Positions 17,626 through 26,560 of a stretch of DNA of 64,000 nucleotides are shown here, one piece after another (within the stretch, counting starts at the first letter, position 1; each line of letters opens with the position of its first letter). Source of the DNA: Mangrovibacter phragmitis (GTDB taxonomy: Bacteria > Pseudomonadota > Gammaproteobacteria > Enterobacterales > Enterobacteriaceae); the NCBI RefSeq assembly GCF_001655675.1, contig NZ_LYRP01000047.1, forward strand, positions 1 through 64,000. The letters run 5' to 3'. Made by a program: the position numbers and the translations under genes. Below the pieces are notes generated by a model. That model was given only the letters and a program-made list of their open reading frames with translations, was not told where the DNA came from and made no database searches.

Positions 17626-18648
17626 TTACATTGCACGAGCAAAAATGTGCAAGGATGGCGCTGGAATATGGAGTGTTACCGGGGTTTGCTGCGCCCAACA
17701 GTTGGGAGCATCAGCAAACAGCATTTGATTATTGACCCGCACACCATGGCGGTAGTTGTGGCCGAGAAAAGCCGACTGTTCGACAACCCCGTGCAGGCAC
17801 AGCCCGGGACAGGTGTGGTCAGTATGTTCACTGGTAATGGTGACATCCGTGCTGCGAAAATAAATTTCGCTTTCCCAGCTTTCCGGCTGTGGCCTGACAC
17901 AGTCAGGCAATTGATCTGATAACCAGACCAGCCGGTTATCTGCTCCCATAAAGTCGGCAACGAATGCCGTTGCCGGGTGTTGATACACGTTTTCAGGGGT
18001 ATCGAGTTGCTCAATGGTCCCCTGGTTCATGACCGCGATCCGGTCTGCCATCACCAGCGCCTCTTCCTGGTCGTGGGTAACAATTAACGAGGTAAAACCC
18101 AGTTTTTCCTGCAATGTTTTTATTTCATGGCGTACGCTCAGGCGCACTTTTGCGTCCAGATTTGAAAGTGGTTCATCCAGCACTAATACATCAGGTTCAA
18201 TAGCCAGAGCACGGGCCAGAGCCACTCGTTGCCGCTGACCACCAGATAATGCCGCCACATTTTTATCCGCCATCCCTTCCAGATTGACCATGGCGAGTAA
18301 ATCCATTATTCGGCGCTGGCTTTCAGACTTGCCGACTTTACGCACCTTCAACCCAAAACCAATATTTTGCGCCACGGTTAAATGAGGCCATAACGCATAA
18401 CTTTGAAAAACCATGGTGATATTACGTTGTTCAGCAGGCAGCAGTGTAATATTGCGCCCACCAACAGAAATCTCACCAGACAATGCAGGAATAAACCCAC
18501 ATAAGGTATTTAGCAAAGTGGTTTTCCCGCAGCCAGAAGGCCCCAACAATGCAAGCATTTCGCCTTTATTCACCGACAAATCAATGTCACGCAGAATAAT
18601 CTGTCTCCCGTATCCGGAAGTTAACTGGCTGATTTGTAAATAGCTCAT
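17626..18648 (-). CDS. ABC importer ATP-binding protein
   Basis: The 340-residue protein has Walker A GPSGCGKTT (about residues 33-41), signature LSGGQRQRVALARA (about 135-148), Walker B VLVLDEP (about 154-160) and the switch VTHDQEEA (about 190-197). A C-terminal TOBE-type domain occupies about residues 240-340. This is the PotA/FbpC/PhnT layout. It is the first gene of the importer operon and directly faces the divergent regulator operon. A palindromic operator candidate lies 38 bases upstream of its start. Confidence 0.92.
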   Translation of the reverse strand: MSYLQISQLTSGYGRQIILRDIDLSVNKGEMLALLGPSGCGKTTLLNTLCGFIPALSGEISVGGRNITLLPAEQRNITMVFQSYALWPHLTVAQNIGFGLKVRKVGKSESQRRIMDLLAMVNLEGMADKNVAALSGGQRQRVALARALAIEPDVLVLDEPLSNLDAKVRLSVRHEIKTLQEKLGFTSLIVTHDQEEALVMADRIAVMNQGTIEQLDTPENVYQHPATAFVADFMGADNRLVWLSDQLPDCVRPQPESWESEIYFRSTDVTITSEHTDHTCPGLCLHGVVEQSAFLGHNYRHGVRVNNQMLFADAPNCWAQQTPVTLHIPAPSLHIFARAM

Positions 18649-18685
18649 TGCCTTTTAACCTGAGTTCGGTTGTTTTTTTCCTGAA

Positions 18686-18699
18686 TGAACACGTGTTCA
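18686..18699. promoter_or_regulatory. Perfect 14-bp palindrome, LacI-type operator candidate
   Basis: TGAACACGTGTTCA is a perfect palindrome centred on CG, the hallmark of LacI/GalR-family operators. It sits in the 156-base divergent promoter region between the ABC importer operon and the operon encoding a LacI-family regulator. The simplest reading is autoregulation and control of the importer by that regulator. Confidence 0.7.
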
Positions 18700-18804
18700 C
18701 TTGTCTGTAAAAAAAATGCAACCTTGGATCGACATGATGTGAACCTACTTTGTCGTGTATTTGTGACACTTTAATTAAGTCGGGAAGAAATTTAGCGAGG
18801 CAGA

Positions 18805-19569
18805 ATGAGAATTGATGTTCTGGGTTGTGGCAGCGCATTTTCTTTACACCACACCACATCGGCTATTCGTATTATTGATAACCAGCAGGCACAATGGCTA
18901 ATTGATTGTGGCCCTACCGTTCCGCGTGCGTTATGGAATCGGAAAGTGGATATCAATGCGATTGATGTGATTTTTTTCACGCATATTCACCCTGATCACT
19001 GCGCGGGCCTTGCGGTATTACTTAACCACTGGAAAAGTTTCGGGCGCGTGAAACCACTACAAATTTATTGCCAGTCTGAACAACAGACTGTGCTGGTTAA
19101 CCAAATCGCGCTGGCAAACTGGCCACACACAGAGCTGACCTTTCCCATTGAAATCCTGAACAGCCAGCCGGAATGGAAGTGGCGTGGCTGGCAGATTCGC
19201 ACAGCCTTCGCGCAGCATGAAATTCCAAGCCAGGCCATTCGCATTGAGGCCGATAACCATGTGCTGTTTTACAGTGGTGATGGCAGGCCAACAGACGCCA
19301 CCCAGTCTCTGATGGCTGGCAGTACGCTGGCTTTTCAGGAATGCGCATCCTGGCAACCTCTGACTACAGATGCTTCCCATGGCGATTACCCTGCCTGCCT
19401 GGCATTATGTGAGAAGCTGGCGTTAAACCTGATGGTGTTGTACCACACCCAGGATGCTGACCGGACCGCCATTACCCGGGCCTGCGCACTTCACCCGAAT
19501 TTACGGCTCAGCAACGACGGTACCCTGTTCGACCTGGAGAAACCAAACTGGCTACAGGCGGCCTTGTGA
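18805..19569 (+). CDS. Metallo-beta-lactamase-fold hydrolase (PhnP-like phosphodiesterase)
   Basis: The 254-residue protein has THIHPDH at about residues 57-63 (HxHxDH metal site) and SGDGRP at about 156-161, which supplies the bridging Asp. Histidines in DASHGDYPA (about 190-198) and LYHTQDADR (about 212-220) complete a two-metal centre. The DVLGCGSAF start resembles PhnP and RNase Z-like phosphodiesterases. There is no signal peptide, so it acts in the cytoplasm. The likely substrate is a phosphodiester or cyclic phosphate, by family only. It is the first gene of the operon and overlaps the regulator start (GTGA). Confidence 0.8.
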   Translation: MRIDVLGCGSAFSLHHTTSAIRIIDNQQAQWLIDCGPTVPRALWNRKVDINAIDVIFFTHIHPDHCAGLAVLLNHWKSFGRVKPLQIYCQSEQQTVLVNQIALANWPHTELTFPIEILNSQPEWKWRGWQIRTAFAQHEIPSQAIRIEADNHVLFYSGDGRPTDATQSLMAGSTLAFQECASWQPLTTDASHGDYPACLALCEKLALNLMVLYHTQDADRTAITRACALHPNLRLSNDGTLFDLEKPNWLQAAL

Positions 19570-20615
19570 AAGCACCCAACCCCAATAAACCTACAGTAAC
19601 GGCGCAGGATGTTGCCCGCCTGGCGGGAGTTTCCCGTGCTGTGGTTTCCAGAGCACTCAGCAACAATGGCAGTGTTTCCCCGCAATCCCGCGCCAGAGTG
19701 GAAGCCGCGGCACGCCAGTTAGGTTATCAGGTTAACTTTCTGGCTCAGGGACTTAACCGGCAGCGTAGCCAGTTAATCGGCGTGGTGGTGGCCCGGTTAA
19801 CTGACCCGTTTCGCAGTACTCTGGTCAATGCCTTGTTATCAGCAATTCAGGCCAGGGGATACCAGGCGCTGGTCACTGAAATTACTGATGAACAAGAAAC
19901 CGGCCTGTCACTGCGCCGTTTCACGCAATTTCGGGTATCGGGCGTGGTCGTGACCTCAGGGCAACCCCCGGAATCGATTGTGCGGGAGTGTATTGAGCAC
20001 CATATCCCTGTAGTGGGTATTAACCGGGCACAGAGTGGCCCGTCCATGGATGTTGTCTGTTCAGATAACCAGGCTGGCGCTATGCTGGCAGCATCACAAC
20101 TCTGTGCGGCAGGATGCCAGTCGTTTATCTGGCTTAACTACCAGGGTTCAACCTGGGCAGGCCGGGTGCGTGGCGAGGCGTTTCGTCATGCACTTACCGT
20201 GCAGGGTATCGCGCCAGAATACCTGAGAGAATTGCAGGCACCACAGGACGGGTATGAAGGCGGCTTTTTGGCGGCACAACACAGTAACTTACTACGCCCG
20301 CAGGCCACTACCGGTATATTTTGTGCCAATGCGCTGCTGGCTTGTGGTTTTCTGGATAGCATGCGCCAGCAAGGGAAAAACGCTCCGACCGATTTTCATT
20401 TAATTGGCTTTGATAACACCCCCCAGACCGCATGGGAGAGTTACCAGCTCACCACGATTCATCAGCAAGTGGATGAACTGGCAGCAAAAGCGCTGGATTG
20501 TCTGCGTGAACGTGCAAGGCATCCGGAACGTGCTGCTCAGGTCATCCCGGTGGCGGTGGAGCTTGTCCATCGCCGTACTTCACCTTGCGTAACAGAGCAG
20601 ACAGACACGTTATGA
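19566..20615 (+). CDS. LacI/GalR-family transcriptional regulator
   Basis: The 349-residue protein has the N-terminal helix-turn-helix VTAQDVARLAGVSRAVVSRAL (motif DVARLAGVS at about residues 14-22) and a hinge helix. A periplasmic-binding-protein-like effector domain follows. The start is a GTG overlapping the upstream stop. Lying between a phosphodiesterase-like and a phosphatase-like gene and facing an importer operon, it is the likely regulator of all of them through the palindrome at 18686-18699. The effector ligand is unknown. Confidence 0.9.
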   Translation: MKAPNPNKPTVTAQDVARLAGVSRAVVSRALSNNGSVSPQSRARVEAAARQLGYQVNFLAQGLNRQRSQLIGVVVARLTDPFRSTLVNALLSAIQARGYQALVTEITDEQETGLSLRRFTQFRVSGVVVTSGQPPESIVRECIEHHIPVVGINRAQSGPSMDVVCSDNQAGAMLAASQLCAAGCQSFIWLNYQGSTWAGRVRGEAFRHALTVQGIAPEYLRELQAPQDGYEGGFLAAQHSNLLRPQATTGIFCANALLACGFLDSMRQQGKNAPTDFHLIGFDNTPQTAWESYQLTTIHQQVDELAAKALDCLRERARHPERAAQVIPVAVELVHRRTSPCVTEQTDTL

Positions 20616-21373
20616 CAACTGATCAAAAACAGGCGTTATTTACCCTGATTAAACACGCCGGGCAGCATGCTCAGGCATTGCGTAACCAGGGTTTGAAAAT
20701 TGACAGTAAAGGCCAGCAAGATTTTGTTTCTGAGGCCGATATTTGGGTGGAACAACAGTTACGGCACTGGTTAGCACAACACTTTCCCACCGACGGTTTT
20801 TTAGGTGAAGAAAGCGGGTTGCAAACGGGTAACGGGCGCACCTGGGTAATCGACCCAATAGATGGCACCACAAACTATATTTCAGGAATGGATTACTGGT
20901 GCATTTCCGTGGCTTGTGTTGAAGGCGAACAGGTTGTACTCGGTATTATTTATGCACCTGACCGCAACGAGTTTTTTGTAGCTGAAGCCGGAAAAGGTGC
21001 CACATTAAATGGGCATCCTCTGCACCTGAGAGAACCCAACCCGGAACAGGTGGTTATTGGCCTTGGCCGTTCCAGCCGGACCTCTTTGGATGGCTACCTG
21101 AAAACATTACAACACCTGGCCGACCAGGGAGTGGAATACCGCCGGTTTGGTGCTGGTGCGCTGATGCTCGCCCATGTCGCCGCCGGGCAGGTGCACGGGT
21201 ACTTTGAGGCGCATCTCAATAGCTGGGACGCACTGGCCGGTTTGCTACTGATTCTGGAAGCTGGCGGTCAGGCTAACCCTTTTCTGGCTCACAATGGCCT
21301 GATACAAGGTAATGTGATGTGGGCGGCGACACCGCGAGTATGGCAGCGGTTATCGCCTTTGTTGCTTGACTAG
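20612..21373 (+). CDS. Inositol-monophosphatase-family phosphatase
   Basis: The 253-residue protein has GEESG (about residues 65-69), DPIDGTTNY (about 83-91) and WDALAGLLLILEAGG (motif WDALAG at about 208-213). These are the three metal-binding motifs of the Li-sensitive IMPase/SuhB/HisN family. It would dephosphorylate a sugar or polyol monophosphate using Mg. The ATG at 20612 overlaps the regulator stop (ATGA). With a phosphodiesterase-like partner and an importer, a pathway for a phosphorylated polyol or sugar diester is a fair guess. The gene ends convergently with the PBP2 paralogue, overlapping by 4 bases. Confidence 0.87.
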   Translation: MTTDQKQALFTLIKHAGQHAQALRNQGLKIDSKGQQDFVSEADIWVEQQLRHWLAQHFPTDGFLGEESGLQTGNGRTWVIDPIDGTTNYISGMDYWCISVACVEGEQVVLGIIYAPDRNEFFVAEAGKGATLNGHPLHLREPNPEQVVIGLGRSSRTSLDGYLKTLQHLADQGVEYRRFGAGALMLAHVAAGQVHGYFEAHLNSWDALAGLLLILEAGGQANPFLAHNGLIQGNVMWAATPRVWQRLSPLLLD

Positions 21374-23292
21374 CCTCCCGGTGATACCGGGCGGGTAACA
21401 GCGCCAGAAGAATCGCCGGGTGGAGTGGGTGGAGGTACATCCGTCTTCCCGGCAAACAGGTAGTCCATGATATTACGCATAATAGGCGCAGCGGTTACAC
21501 CTTCATCGCCTCCATTTTCCAGAATAAGTGTCACAGCAACCTGTGGGTCGTTATAAGGCGCAAACGCGGTATAAAACACATGATCGCGCAGGCGTAGTGG
21601 GATAGCTTTTGCGTTATAAACCTGGTTCTCTTTCAGGCTGAACACCTGCGACGTTCCACTCTTGGCCGCAATGCCGTAAGGTGCCGTATGAAAGTACTTA
21701 TATCCGGTACCATTAGGGGCATTAGCCATCCCAAACATGGCCCGGCGAACCACGCCCCAGAATGGTGATGCAGGGTCGCCAACTTGTTGCTGCTCTTTGG
21801 GCGCCCGGTAGAAAGACACGGCTTTCCCCAACGCCATTTTCGCCATCAAATGAGGAATAATCACATGCCCGTTGTTTAACAGCGTTACCAGCGCTTTTTC
21901 CATCTGGATTGGCGTGGCAACCCAGTAACCCTGGCCGATACCAACGGAGATAGTATCCCCGCGATACCACTGTTTTTTGTGAACTTTGAGCTTCCACTCC
22001 CGGCTGGGCAGCAACCCCTGGTACTCTTCATGCAAGTCTATCCCCGTGTATTTACCATAGCCGAACTGGCTGAGCATTTTATGGATCATGTCGATCCCCA
22101 TCATGTTCGCCACCTGGTAAAAAAACGTATCCGACGACTCTTCTATAGCCTGTGTAACCGTAATATTGCCGTGCCCCGATTTTTTCCAGTCGCGGTAACG
22201 ACGGCTGGTGCCCGGTAATACCCAACTTGATCCACTGAACAGATGGGTTTCAGGCGTGATGACATGGTTAATCAGTGCCGACATCGCCATGTAAGGTTTG
22301 ACTGTCGATGCCGGAGGGTAAAGCCCTTGTGTAACCCGGTTTATCAACGGCAAGTCCTGATTATGGAGTAAAGCAGCGTAACCTTTGGCACTAATCCCTT
22401 CGACAAAAGGGTTCGGATCATAAGAAGGTGTTGAGACCATCGCTAACACTGAACCATCGTGAGGGTTCTCCACCAGCACGGCGGCTCGCTGACCAACCAA
22501 CTGTTTTTCGATAAATTGTTGCAAAGGAAGATCGAGTGTCAGCCAGATATTTTTACCCGCCACAGGCGGTATCTGTTTGAGAACCCGGACAATACGCCCG
22601 TGATTATCCACTTCAACTTCCTGATAACCCGTTTTGCCATGCAGCTGCGATTCGTAATAGCTCTCAATACCCTGTTTGCCAATATCGTGGTCAGCAGCGT
22701 AATTCTCAGCTTCCCCTTCTTCACTCAGGCGTTTGAGGTCATTGTCATTAATTTTGGAAACATAGCCGATAACATGCGCCAGCGACGCGCCCCAGGGGTA
22801 CTGGCGTTCCTGGTAAGTATCAATCCCCACACCTGGAAAACGGTATTGTTCAACCGAAAACCGCGCCACAGCCTGATCCGACAACTCGTCTTTCAGGATA
22901 ACGGGCTTGTAACGGCTACTATTGTGCAGCGTATGCCAGAAGTTATCGATATCGTCCGGTGTCAGCCCCACCACAGGTGTTAATTCAGCAATCGTGGTTT
23001 TGAGATCTTTAATTTTGTAAGGCGTAAGCTGAATATCATATCGGGTAACGTTTTTGACCAGCGGCGTGTTATTGCGGTCATAAATTATCCCGCGAGTAGG
23101 CGCGATTGGCAGCAGTTTTATATCGTTCTGGCTGGATCGTTCACTATAGTAGCTGTTATCCAAAATCTGCAGGCGGTATAAGTTAACAATCAGAATACAA
23201 AAACAGACGATCACCAGCGCGAACGCAATGGAAACCCTGTAGACAAAGAGTTTTCTCTCTGCGTCAAAATCACGAATGGGTGTTTTTTGCAT
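21370..23292 (-). CDS. Penicillin-binding protein 2 paralogue (MrdA-like)
   Basis: This 640-residue protein has a short cytoplasmic start, one membrane span (about residues 20-42), a pedestal domain and a transpeptidase domain. The active-site triad is complete: STVK, SSD and KSGT. It ends in a Pro-rich tail. Length and layout match PBP2, the elongation-specific transpeptidase. E. coli mrdA lies next to rodA and dacA, but this gene stands alone, so it is probably a second copy. In Salmonella a PBP2 paralogue (PBP2SAL) acts at acidic pH. Whether this one is its counterpart is inference. Confidence 0.88.
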   Translation of the reverse strand: MQKTPIRDFDAERKLFVYRVSIAFALVIVCFCILIVNLYRLQILDNSYYSERSSQNDIKLLPIAPTRGIIYDRNNTPLVKNVTRYDIQLTPYKIKDLKTTIAELTPVVGLTPDDIDNFWHTLHNSSRYKPVILKDELSDQAVARFSVEQYRFPGVGIDTYQERQYPWGASLAHVIGYVSKINDNDLKRLSEEGEAENYAADHDIGKQGIESYYESQLHGKTGYQEVEVDNHGRIVRVLKQIPPVAGKNIWLTLDLPLQQFIEKQLVGQRAAVLVENPHDGSVLAMVSTPSYDPNPFVEGISAKGYAALLHNQDLPLINRVTQGLYPPASTVKPYMAMSALINHVITPETHLFSGSSWVLPGTSRRYRDWKKSGHGNITVTQAIEESSDTFFYQVANMMGIDMIHKMLSQFGYGKYTGIDLHEEYQGLLPSREWKLKVHKKQWYRGDTISVGIGQGYWVATPIQMEKALVTLLNNGHVIIPHLMAKMALGKAVSFYRAPKEQQQVGDPASPFWGVVRRAMFGMANAPNGTGYKYFHTAPYGIAAKSGTSQVFSLKENQVYNAKAIPLRLRDHVFYTAFAPYNDPQVAVTLILENGGDEGVTAAPIMRNIMDYLFAGKTDVPPPTPPGDSSGAVTRPVSPGG

Positions 23293-23320
23293 ATCAATTT
23301 ACAGTACAGAAATGCTCTTA

Positions 23321-23444
23321 TACTCAAGATAATTCGAGTTGCAGCCAGGCGGCAACGCAGCGGATCCCGGAGCCTACACGGTTAAGTGACCGGGATAAGC
23401 GAGGACAGCCAACTCACTTATAATTTGAGATGAAGCGTCCAGGC
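23321..23444. repeat. ERIC element (single, diverged)
   Basis: About 124 bases matching the enterobacterial repetitive intergenic consensus: an outer inverted repeat built on ATTCGAGTTGCAG, a core resembling GAGCTTACAT followed by AAGTGACCGGG-ATAAGCG, and CAGCCAAC. It lies between the 226-residue hypothetical gene and the PBP2 paralogue, both on the minus strand. Confidence 0.75.
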
Positions 23445-23659
23445 GGGTTTAAGCCAGCACTCAGCAAACAGGTCAGTTGCTTTTGTGAGGAAACTAGCAC
23501 ACAGTAAGTGATACGCCTACCCTGAAGCTGTACTTTCCATACCTGATTTTGTTTCTATTTTTTTAAGTGTGTCGTGCGATTATGCTCACCCCCGAATAGC
23601 ATGAAGAATAATAATGCAATAAATACATTAAGATAATGGCACTCTGTACCAGAAATCCT

Positions 23660-24337
23660 TCAGTGTGGCTTGCCTGCAGGTTTTGAACAATCGAAACACT
23701 TTCCCATCATTTTCGCTTCTGGAATTGTTTGCCCTAATTGCCATAACTGAGGTGTATCTACGCCATTGAGCACCAGTATACTCCCGCAATCCGTTATCTT
23801 TTCAGCCACAACAGCCAACGCTGGCGACATGACGTACTGTTGGTAAAATGCGGAGGCCAGCACAGTGACGGCAAACATCCCGCTACACACAACAGAAAAT
23901 GGAATAATACCAGCACCGGCATCGCTCAGCCCCAGATGCACATCCGCCATTAACGCATTCAATAGCGGGTTATCCTGGGCATCAGCCAGATTCGGGAAAG
24001 ACTCATTGACCATTAACGTCACAAATGGTGTTAGTGAGAGTTGACGCAGCAATTCTGGTGAAGATACCAGGTAAGCAGCCTGTTCAAAATCCATATGCAA
24101 CAGATAACACAGCCCTCGGTGGTTAAACACATGGGCAGCCCGGCTAATAAAATTCAGTTGATTCTCAAACCAGTTTATATTGGCATGCTCTTTTGAAAAC
24201 GCTGCCGGTAAATATCGCCCAGGAGGTTCTCCTGACATTATCCCCCATAATTTCCCGGTTTCACCAATGATGGCCGCTGAGCCACCTGGCACAGAAACCT
24301 GTTCCAACCGGGCAAGTGCTACATTGTATTGTTCCAT
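23660..24337 (-). CDS. Hypothetical protein, 225 residues
   Basis: I do not recognise this protein. It lacks a signal peptide. A moderately hydrophobic stretch at about residues 145-170 (IIPFSVVCSGMFAVTVLAS) could be buried rather than membrane-spanning. It ends KCFDCSKPAGKPH, with a CxxC pair that might bind metal. The start at 24337 is favoured because AAGG lies 9 bases before it. The ATG at 24346 has no spacing for that site. It stands alone between two stretches without genes. Confidence 0.7.
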   Translation of the reverse strand: MEQYNVALARLEQVSVPGGSAAIIGETGKLWGIMSGEPPGRYLPAAFSKEHANINWFENQLNFISRAAHVFNHRGLCYLLHMDFEQAAYLVSSPELLRQLSLTPFVTLMVNESFPNLADAQDNPLLNALMADVHLGLSDAGAGIIPFSVVCSGMFAVTVLASAFYQQYVMSPALAVVAEKITDCGSILVLNGVDTPQLWQLGQTIPEAKMMGKCFDCSKPAGKPH

Positions 24338-24807
24338 AACTGACATCCTTGTTTAACACTGCTTAAATGATCGGTAAAACCAATTAATACAACATTTTTG
24401 ATCGATTAAATACGTGTTAATGCCTATCAATTCATGCGATTTGATCGATATAAACAGGTAATAATCCTATTGTTTTTTTATAGTTAATCATGTAATGGTC
24501 AATTTTTACCCATAAGGGAAATTTCATCGTACTACAGCGAACCGTCAACACATCAGCATGTGTTAAGGCCACCAACCCTCTTTGCAACCACAAAGCTATT
24601 TTATTCGAAAATGCCATTTAAAAATAAAGGAAAGCACTTTCATTTTTCATGGTGAAAAATAAAAACACCCACTCACTGATAATAAAGCATTAGAAAAATA
24701 CGCATTTTCCTACCAAATATTAATGAATATAAAAACGAAGAAAAAATACATCAGTTAATATATACAAAAAAATCAAAACGTTAGTTATTTAAGTAATTTT
24801 TACCGAA
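24338..24807. other. AT-rich intergenic stretch, no gene seen
   Basis: About 470 very AT-rich bases upstream of the chemoreceptor gene. A 61-codon minus-strand ORF at 24432-24617 has no recognisable features and is probably chance. The motif TTGATCGAT occurs twice near 24400-24445. Confidence 0.55.
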
Positions 24808-24834
24808 TAAAGTTTTAGCAGCACTTACCGATAA
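24808..24834 (+). promoter_or_regulatory. Sigma-28 (FliA) flagellar-class promoter
   Basis: TAAAGTTT at 24808-24815, an 11-base spacer, then ACCGATAA at 24827-24834. The sigma-28 consensus is TAAAGTTT-N11-GCCGATAA, so only one base differs. It lies 40 bases before the chemoreceptor start, as expected for a late flagellar gene. Confidence 0.9.
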
Positions 24835-24874
24835 ATTCACTATCTCTTGGTATATTCAATAATGGATTACAGAC

Positions 24875-26536
24875 ATGATAAAAAATCTGAAAGTCATAAC
24901 CGGTATCATTGCAATATTGGTGATATTTTCGGTACTACAGCTGGTTACCAGTGGTTTTTTTTATTCCGCGGTTAATAATGATCGCCATAACTTTCAAAAC
25001 TCAGATGTGCTGAACTACCAGCAGTCACAACTTACTGACAGTATTCTCACGCTTATCAAAACCCGTGTGACTATTAACCGGGTTGCCATTCGTTTTCTGA
25101 AGAACCAAAAAGACCAGGCTGCCATTGATGGAATGAAACGGTTGCTGGACAGTGCAGCAAAATCACTGATCCAGGCAGAAGGTTCTTTTGCTAAATACAA
25201 AGGGTCACAAAACATCAGTGGGCAGGATACAACCCTTGCCAGCCAACTGGAGCAAAAGTACCAGGCCATGCATGATGTAATGAAGATGTCCATTCAGTAT
25301 CTGGGAGAAGGTAACTACCCGGCATATGGAAATCTGGATGCACAGCAGGCACAGGATGAGCTGGAAGGGATGTACAACCAGTGGCGTAAACAGAATGCCA
25401 GCCTGTTACAAAATGCCGGACAGGAAAATCTGAACAGCTATAACAGTATGAAATGGACGCTGGGCGTGATTCTGCTATTGGTGGTGGTCACTATTGTCGT
25501 TTTGTGGCGTGGCCTTCAGGTTATTTTGTTACACCCTTTACGCAAAGTAATGGAACATATCCGCGCCATTGCTGATGGCGATCTGACACGTAGTATCGAC
25601 GCAACTGGCAATAATGAAATGGGGCAACTTTCTGCCGGGGTTAAAGCCATGCAGGGGTCGCTGGTTCGTACCGTTAGCGCGGTGCGTGAAACGTCAAACT
25701 CTATTTTCACTGGTGCCAGTGAAATCTCTTCTGGTAGCCACAATTTGTCTTCACGTACTGAAGAACAAGCCGCTTCCCTGGTGGAAACTGCGGCCAGTAT
25801 GGAAGAACTGACAGCAACCGTTAAACAGAATACCGACAATGCGCGCCAGGCGGCGCAATTAGCGAAAACGGCCTCGGAGACGGCACTCAAAGGTGGTGAA
25901 GTGGTCAATACCGTCGTGCACACAATGAGCGCCATTGCCGACAGTTCACAACAAATAGCCCATATAACCAGCGTTATTGACAGTATTGCTTTCCAAACTA
26001 ATATTCTGGCGCTCAATGCTGCCGTTGAAGCAGCGAGGGCAGGAGAACAAGGCCGCGGTTTTGCTGTTGTTGCCGGAGAAGTACGCACCCTGGCACAGCG
26101 CAGTGCACAAGCGGCAAAAGAGATTAAGGAGCTTATCGACAACGCAGTTTCCCGGGTGAATACCGGTTCCGGTCAGGTCAGAACCGCGGGCTCCACCATG
26201 CAGGATATAGTGCAGGCTGTTACCCGGGTAACAGATATTATGGGGGAAATAGCTTCCGCATCAGACGAGCAAAGCCGTGGCATTGAGCAGGTTGGCCTGG
26301 CCGTCGCACAAATGGATGGAGTCACTCAGCAAAACGCCTCCCTGGTTGAAGAGTCTGCTACCGCTGCAGCGGCACTGGAAGCGCTGGCAGGCAAGCTCCA
26401 CCAGGTGGTGGATGTGTTCAGGATTAATGGTATGCCGAGCCCAACGACTTCCTCCCGCCCCACCCCACCCACTGCACGCGCAGCAACTCATGCCTTGCCG
26501 CCTGCTGGCAGCGATAATAACTGGGAAACGTTCTGA
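24875..26536 (+). CDS. Methyl-accepting chemotaxis protein, Tar/Tsr type
   Basis: The 553-residue receptor has a first membrane span (about residues 8-30) and a four-helix periplasmic sensor of Tar type. A second span (about 190-212), a HAMP domain and a long signalling coiled coil with the conserved tip EQGRGFAVVAGEVRTLAQRS (tip motif RGFAVVAGEVR) follow. It ends in NWETF, the pentapeptide that tethers CheR and CheB. The sensor has TRVTINRVAIR, like the LxxTRxxLNRAxxR region of amino-acid-binding receptors, which suggests an amino acid or related ligand. The adjacent sigma-28 promoter places it in the flagellar regulon. Confidence 0.95.
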   Translation: MIKNLKVITGIIAILVIFSVLQLVTSGFFYSAVNNDRHNFQNSDVLNYQQSQLTDSILTLIKTRVTINRVAIRFLKNQKDQAAIDGMKRLLDSAAKSLIQAEGSFAKYKGSQNISGQDTTLASQLEQKYQAMHDVMKMSIQYLGEGNYPAYGNLDAQQAQDELEGMYNQWRKQNASLLQNAGQENLNSYNSMKWTLGVILLLVVVTIVVLWRGLQVILLHPLRKVMEHIRAIADGDLTRSIDATGNNEMGQLSAGVKAMQGSLVRTVSAVRETSNSIFTGASEISSGSHNLSSRTEEQAASLVETAASMEELTATVKQNTDNARQAAQLAKTASETALKGGEVVNTVVHTMSAIADSSQQIAHITSVIDSIAFQTNILALNAAVEAARAGEQGRGFAVVAGEVRTLAQRSAQAAKEIKELIDNAVSRVNTGSGQVRTAGSTMQDIVQAVTRVTDIMGEIASASDEQSRGIEQVGLAVAQMDGVTQQNASLVEESATAAAALEALAGKLHQVVDVFRINGMPSPTTSSRPTPPTARAATHALPPAGSDNNWETF

Positions 26537-26560
26537 TTTCCCTCCCCCTCAGGAATGAGA

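Noticed and set aside
24432-24617. 61-codon minus-strand ORF before the chemoreceptor
   Set aside because: No ribosome site, family resemblance or neighbouring operon.
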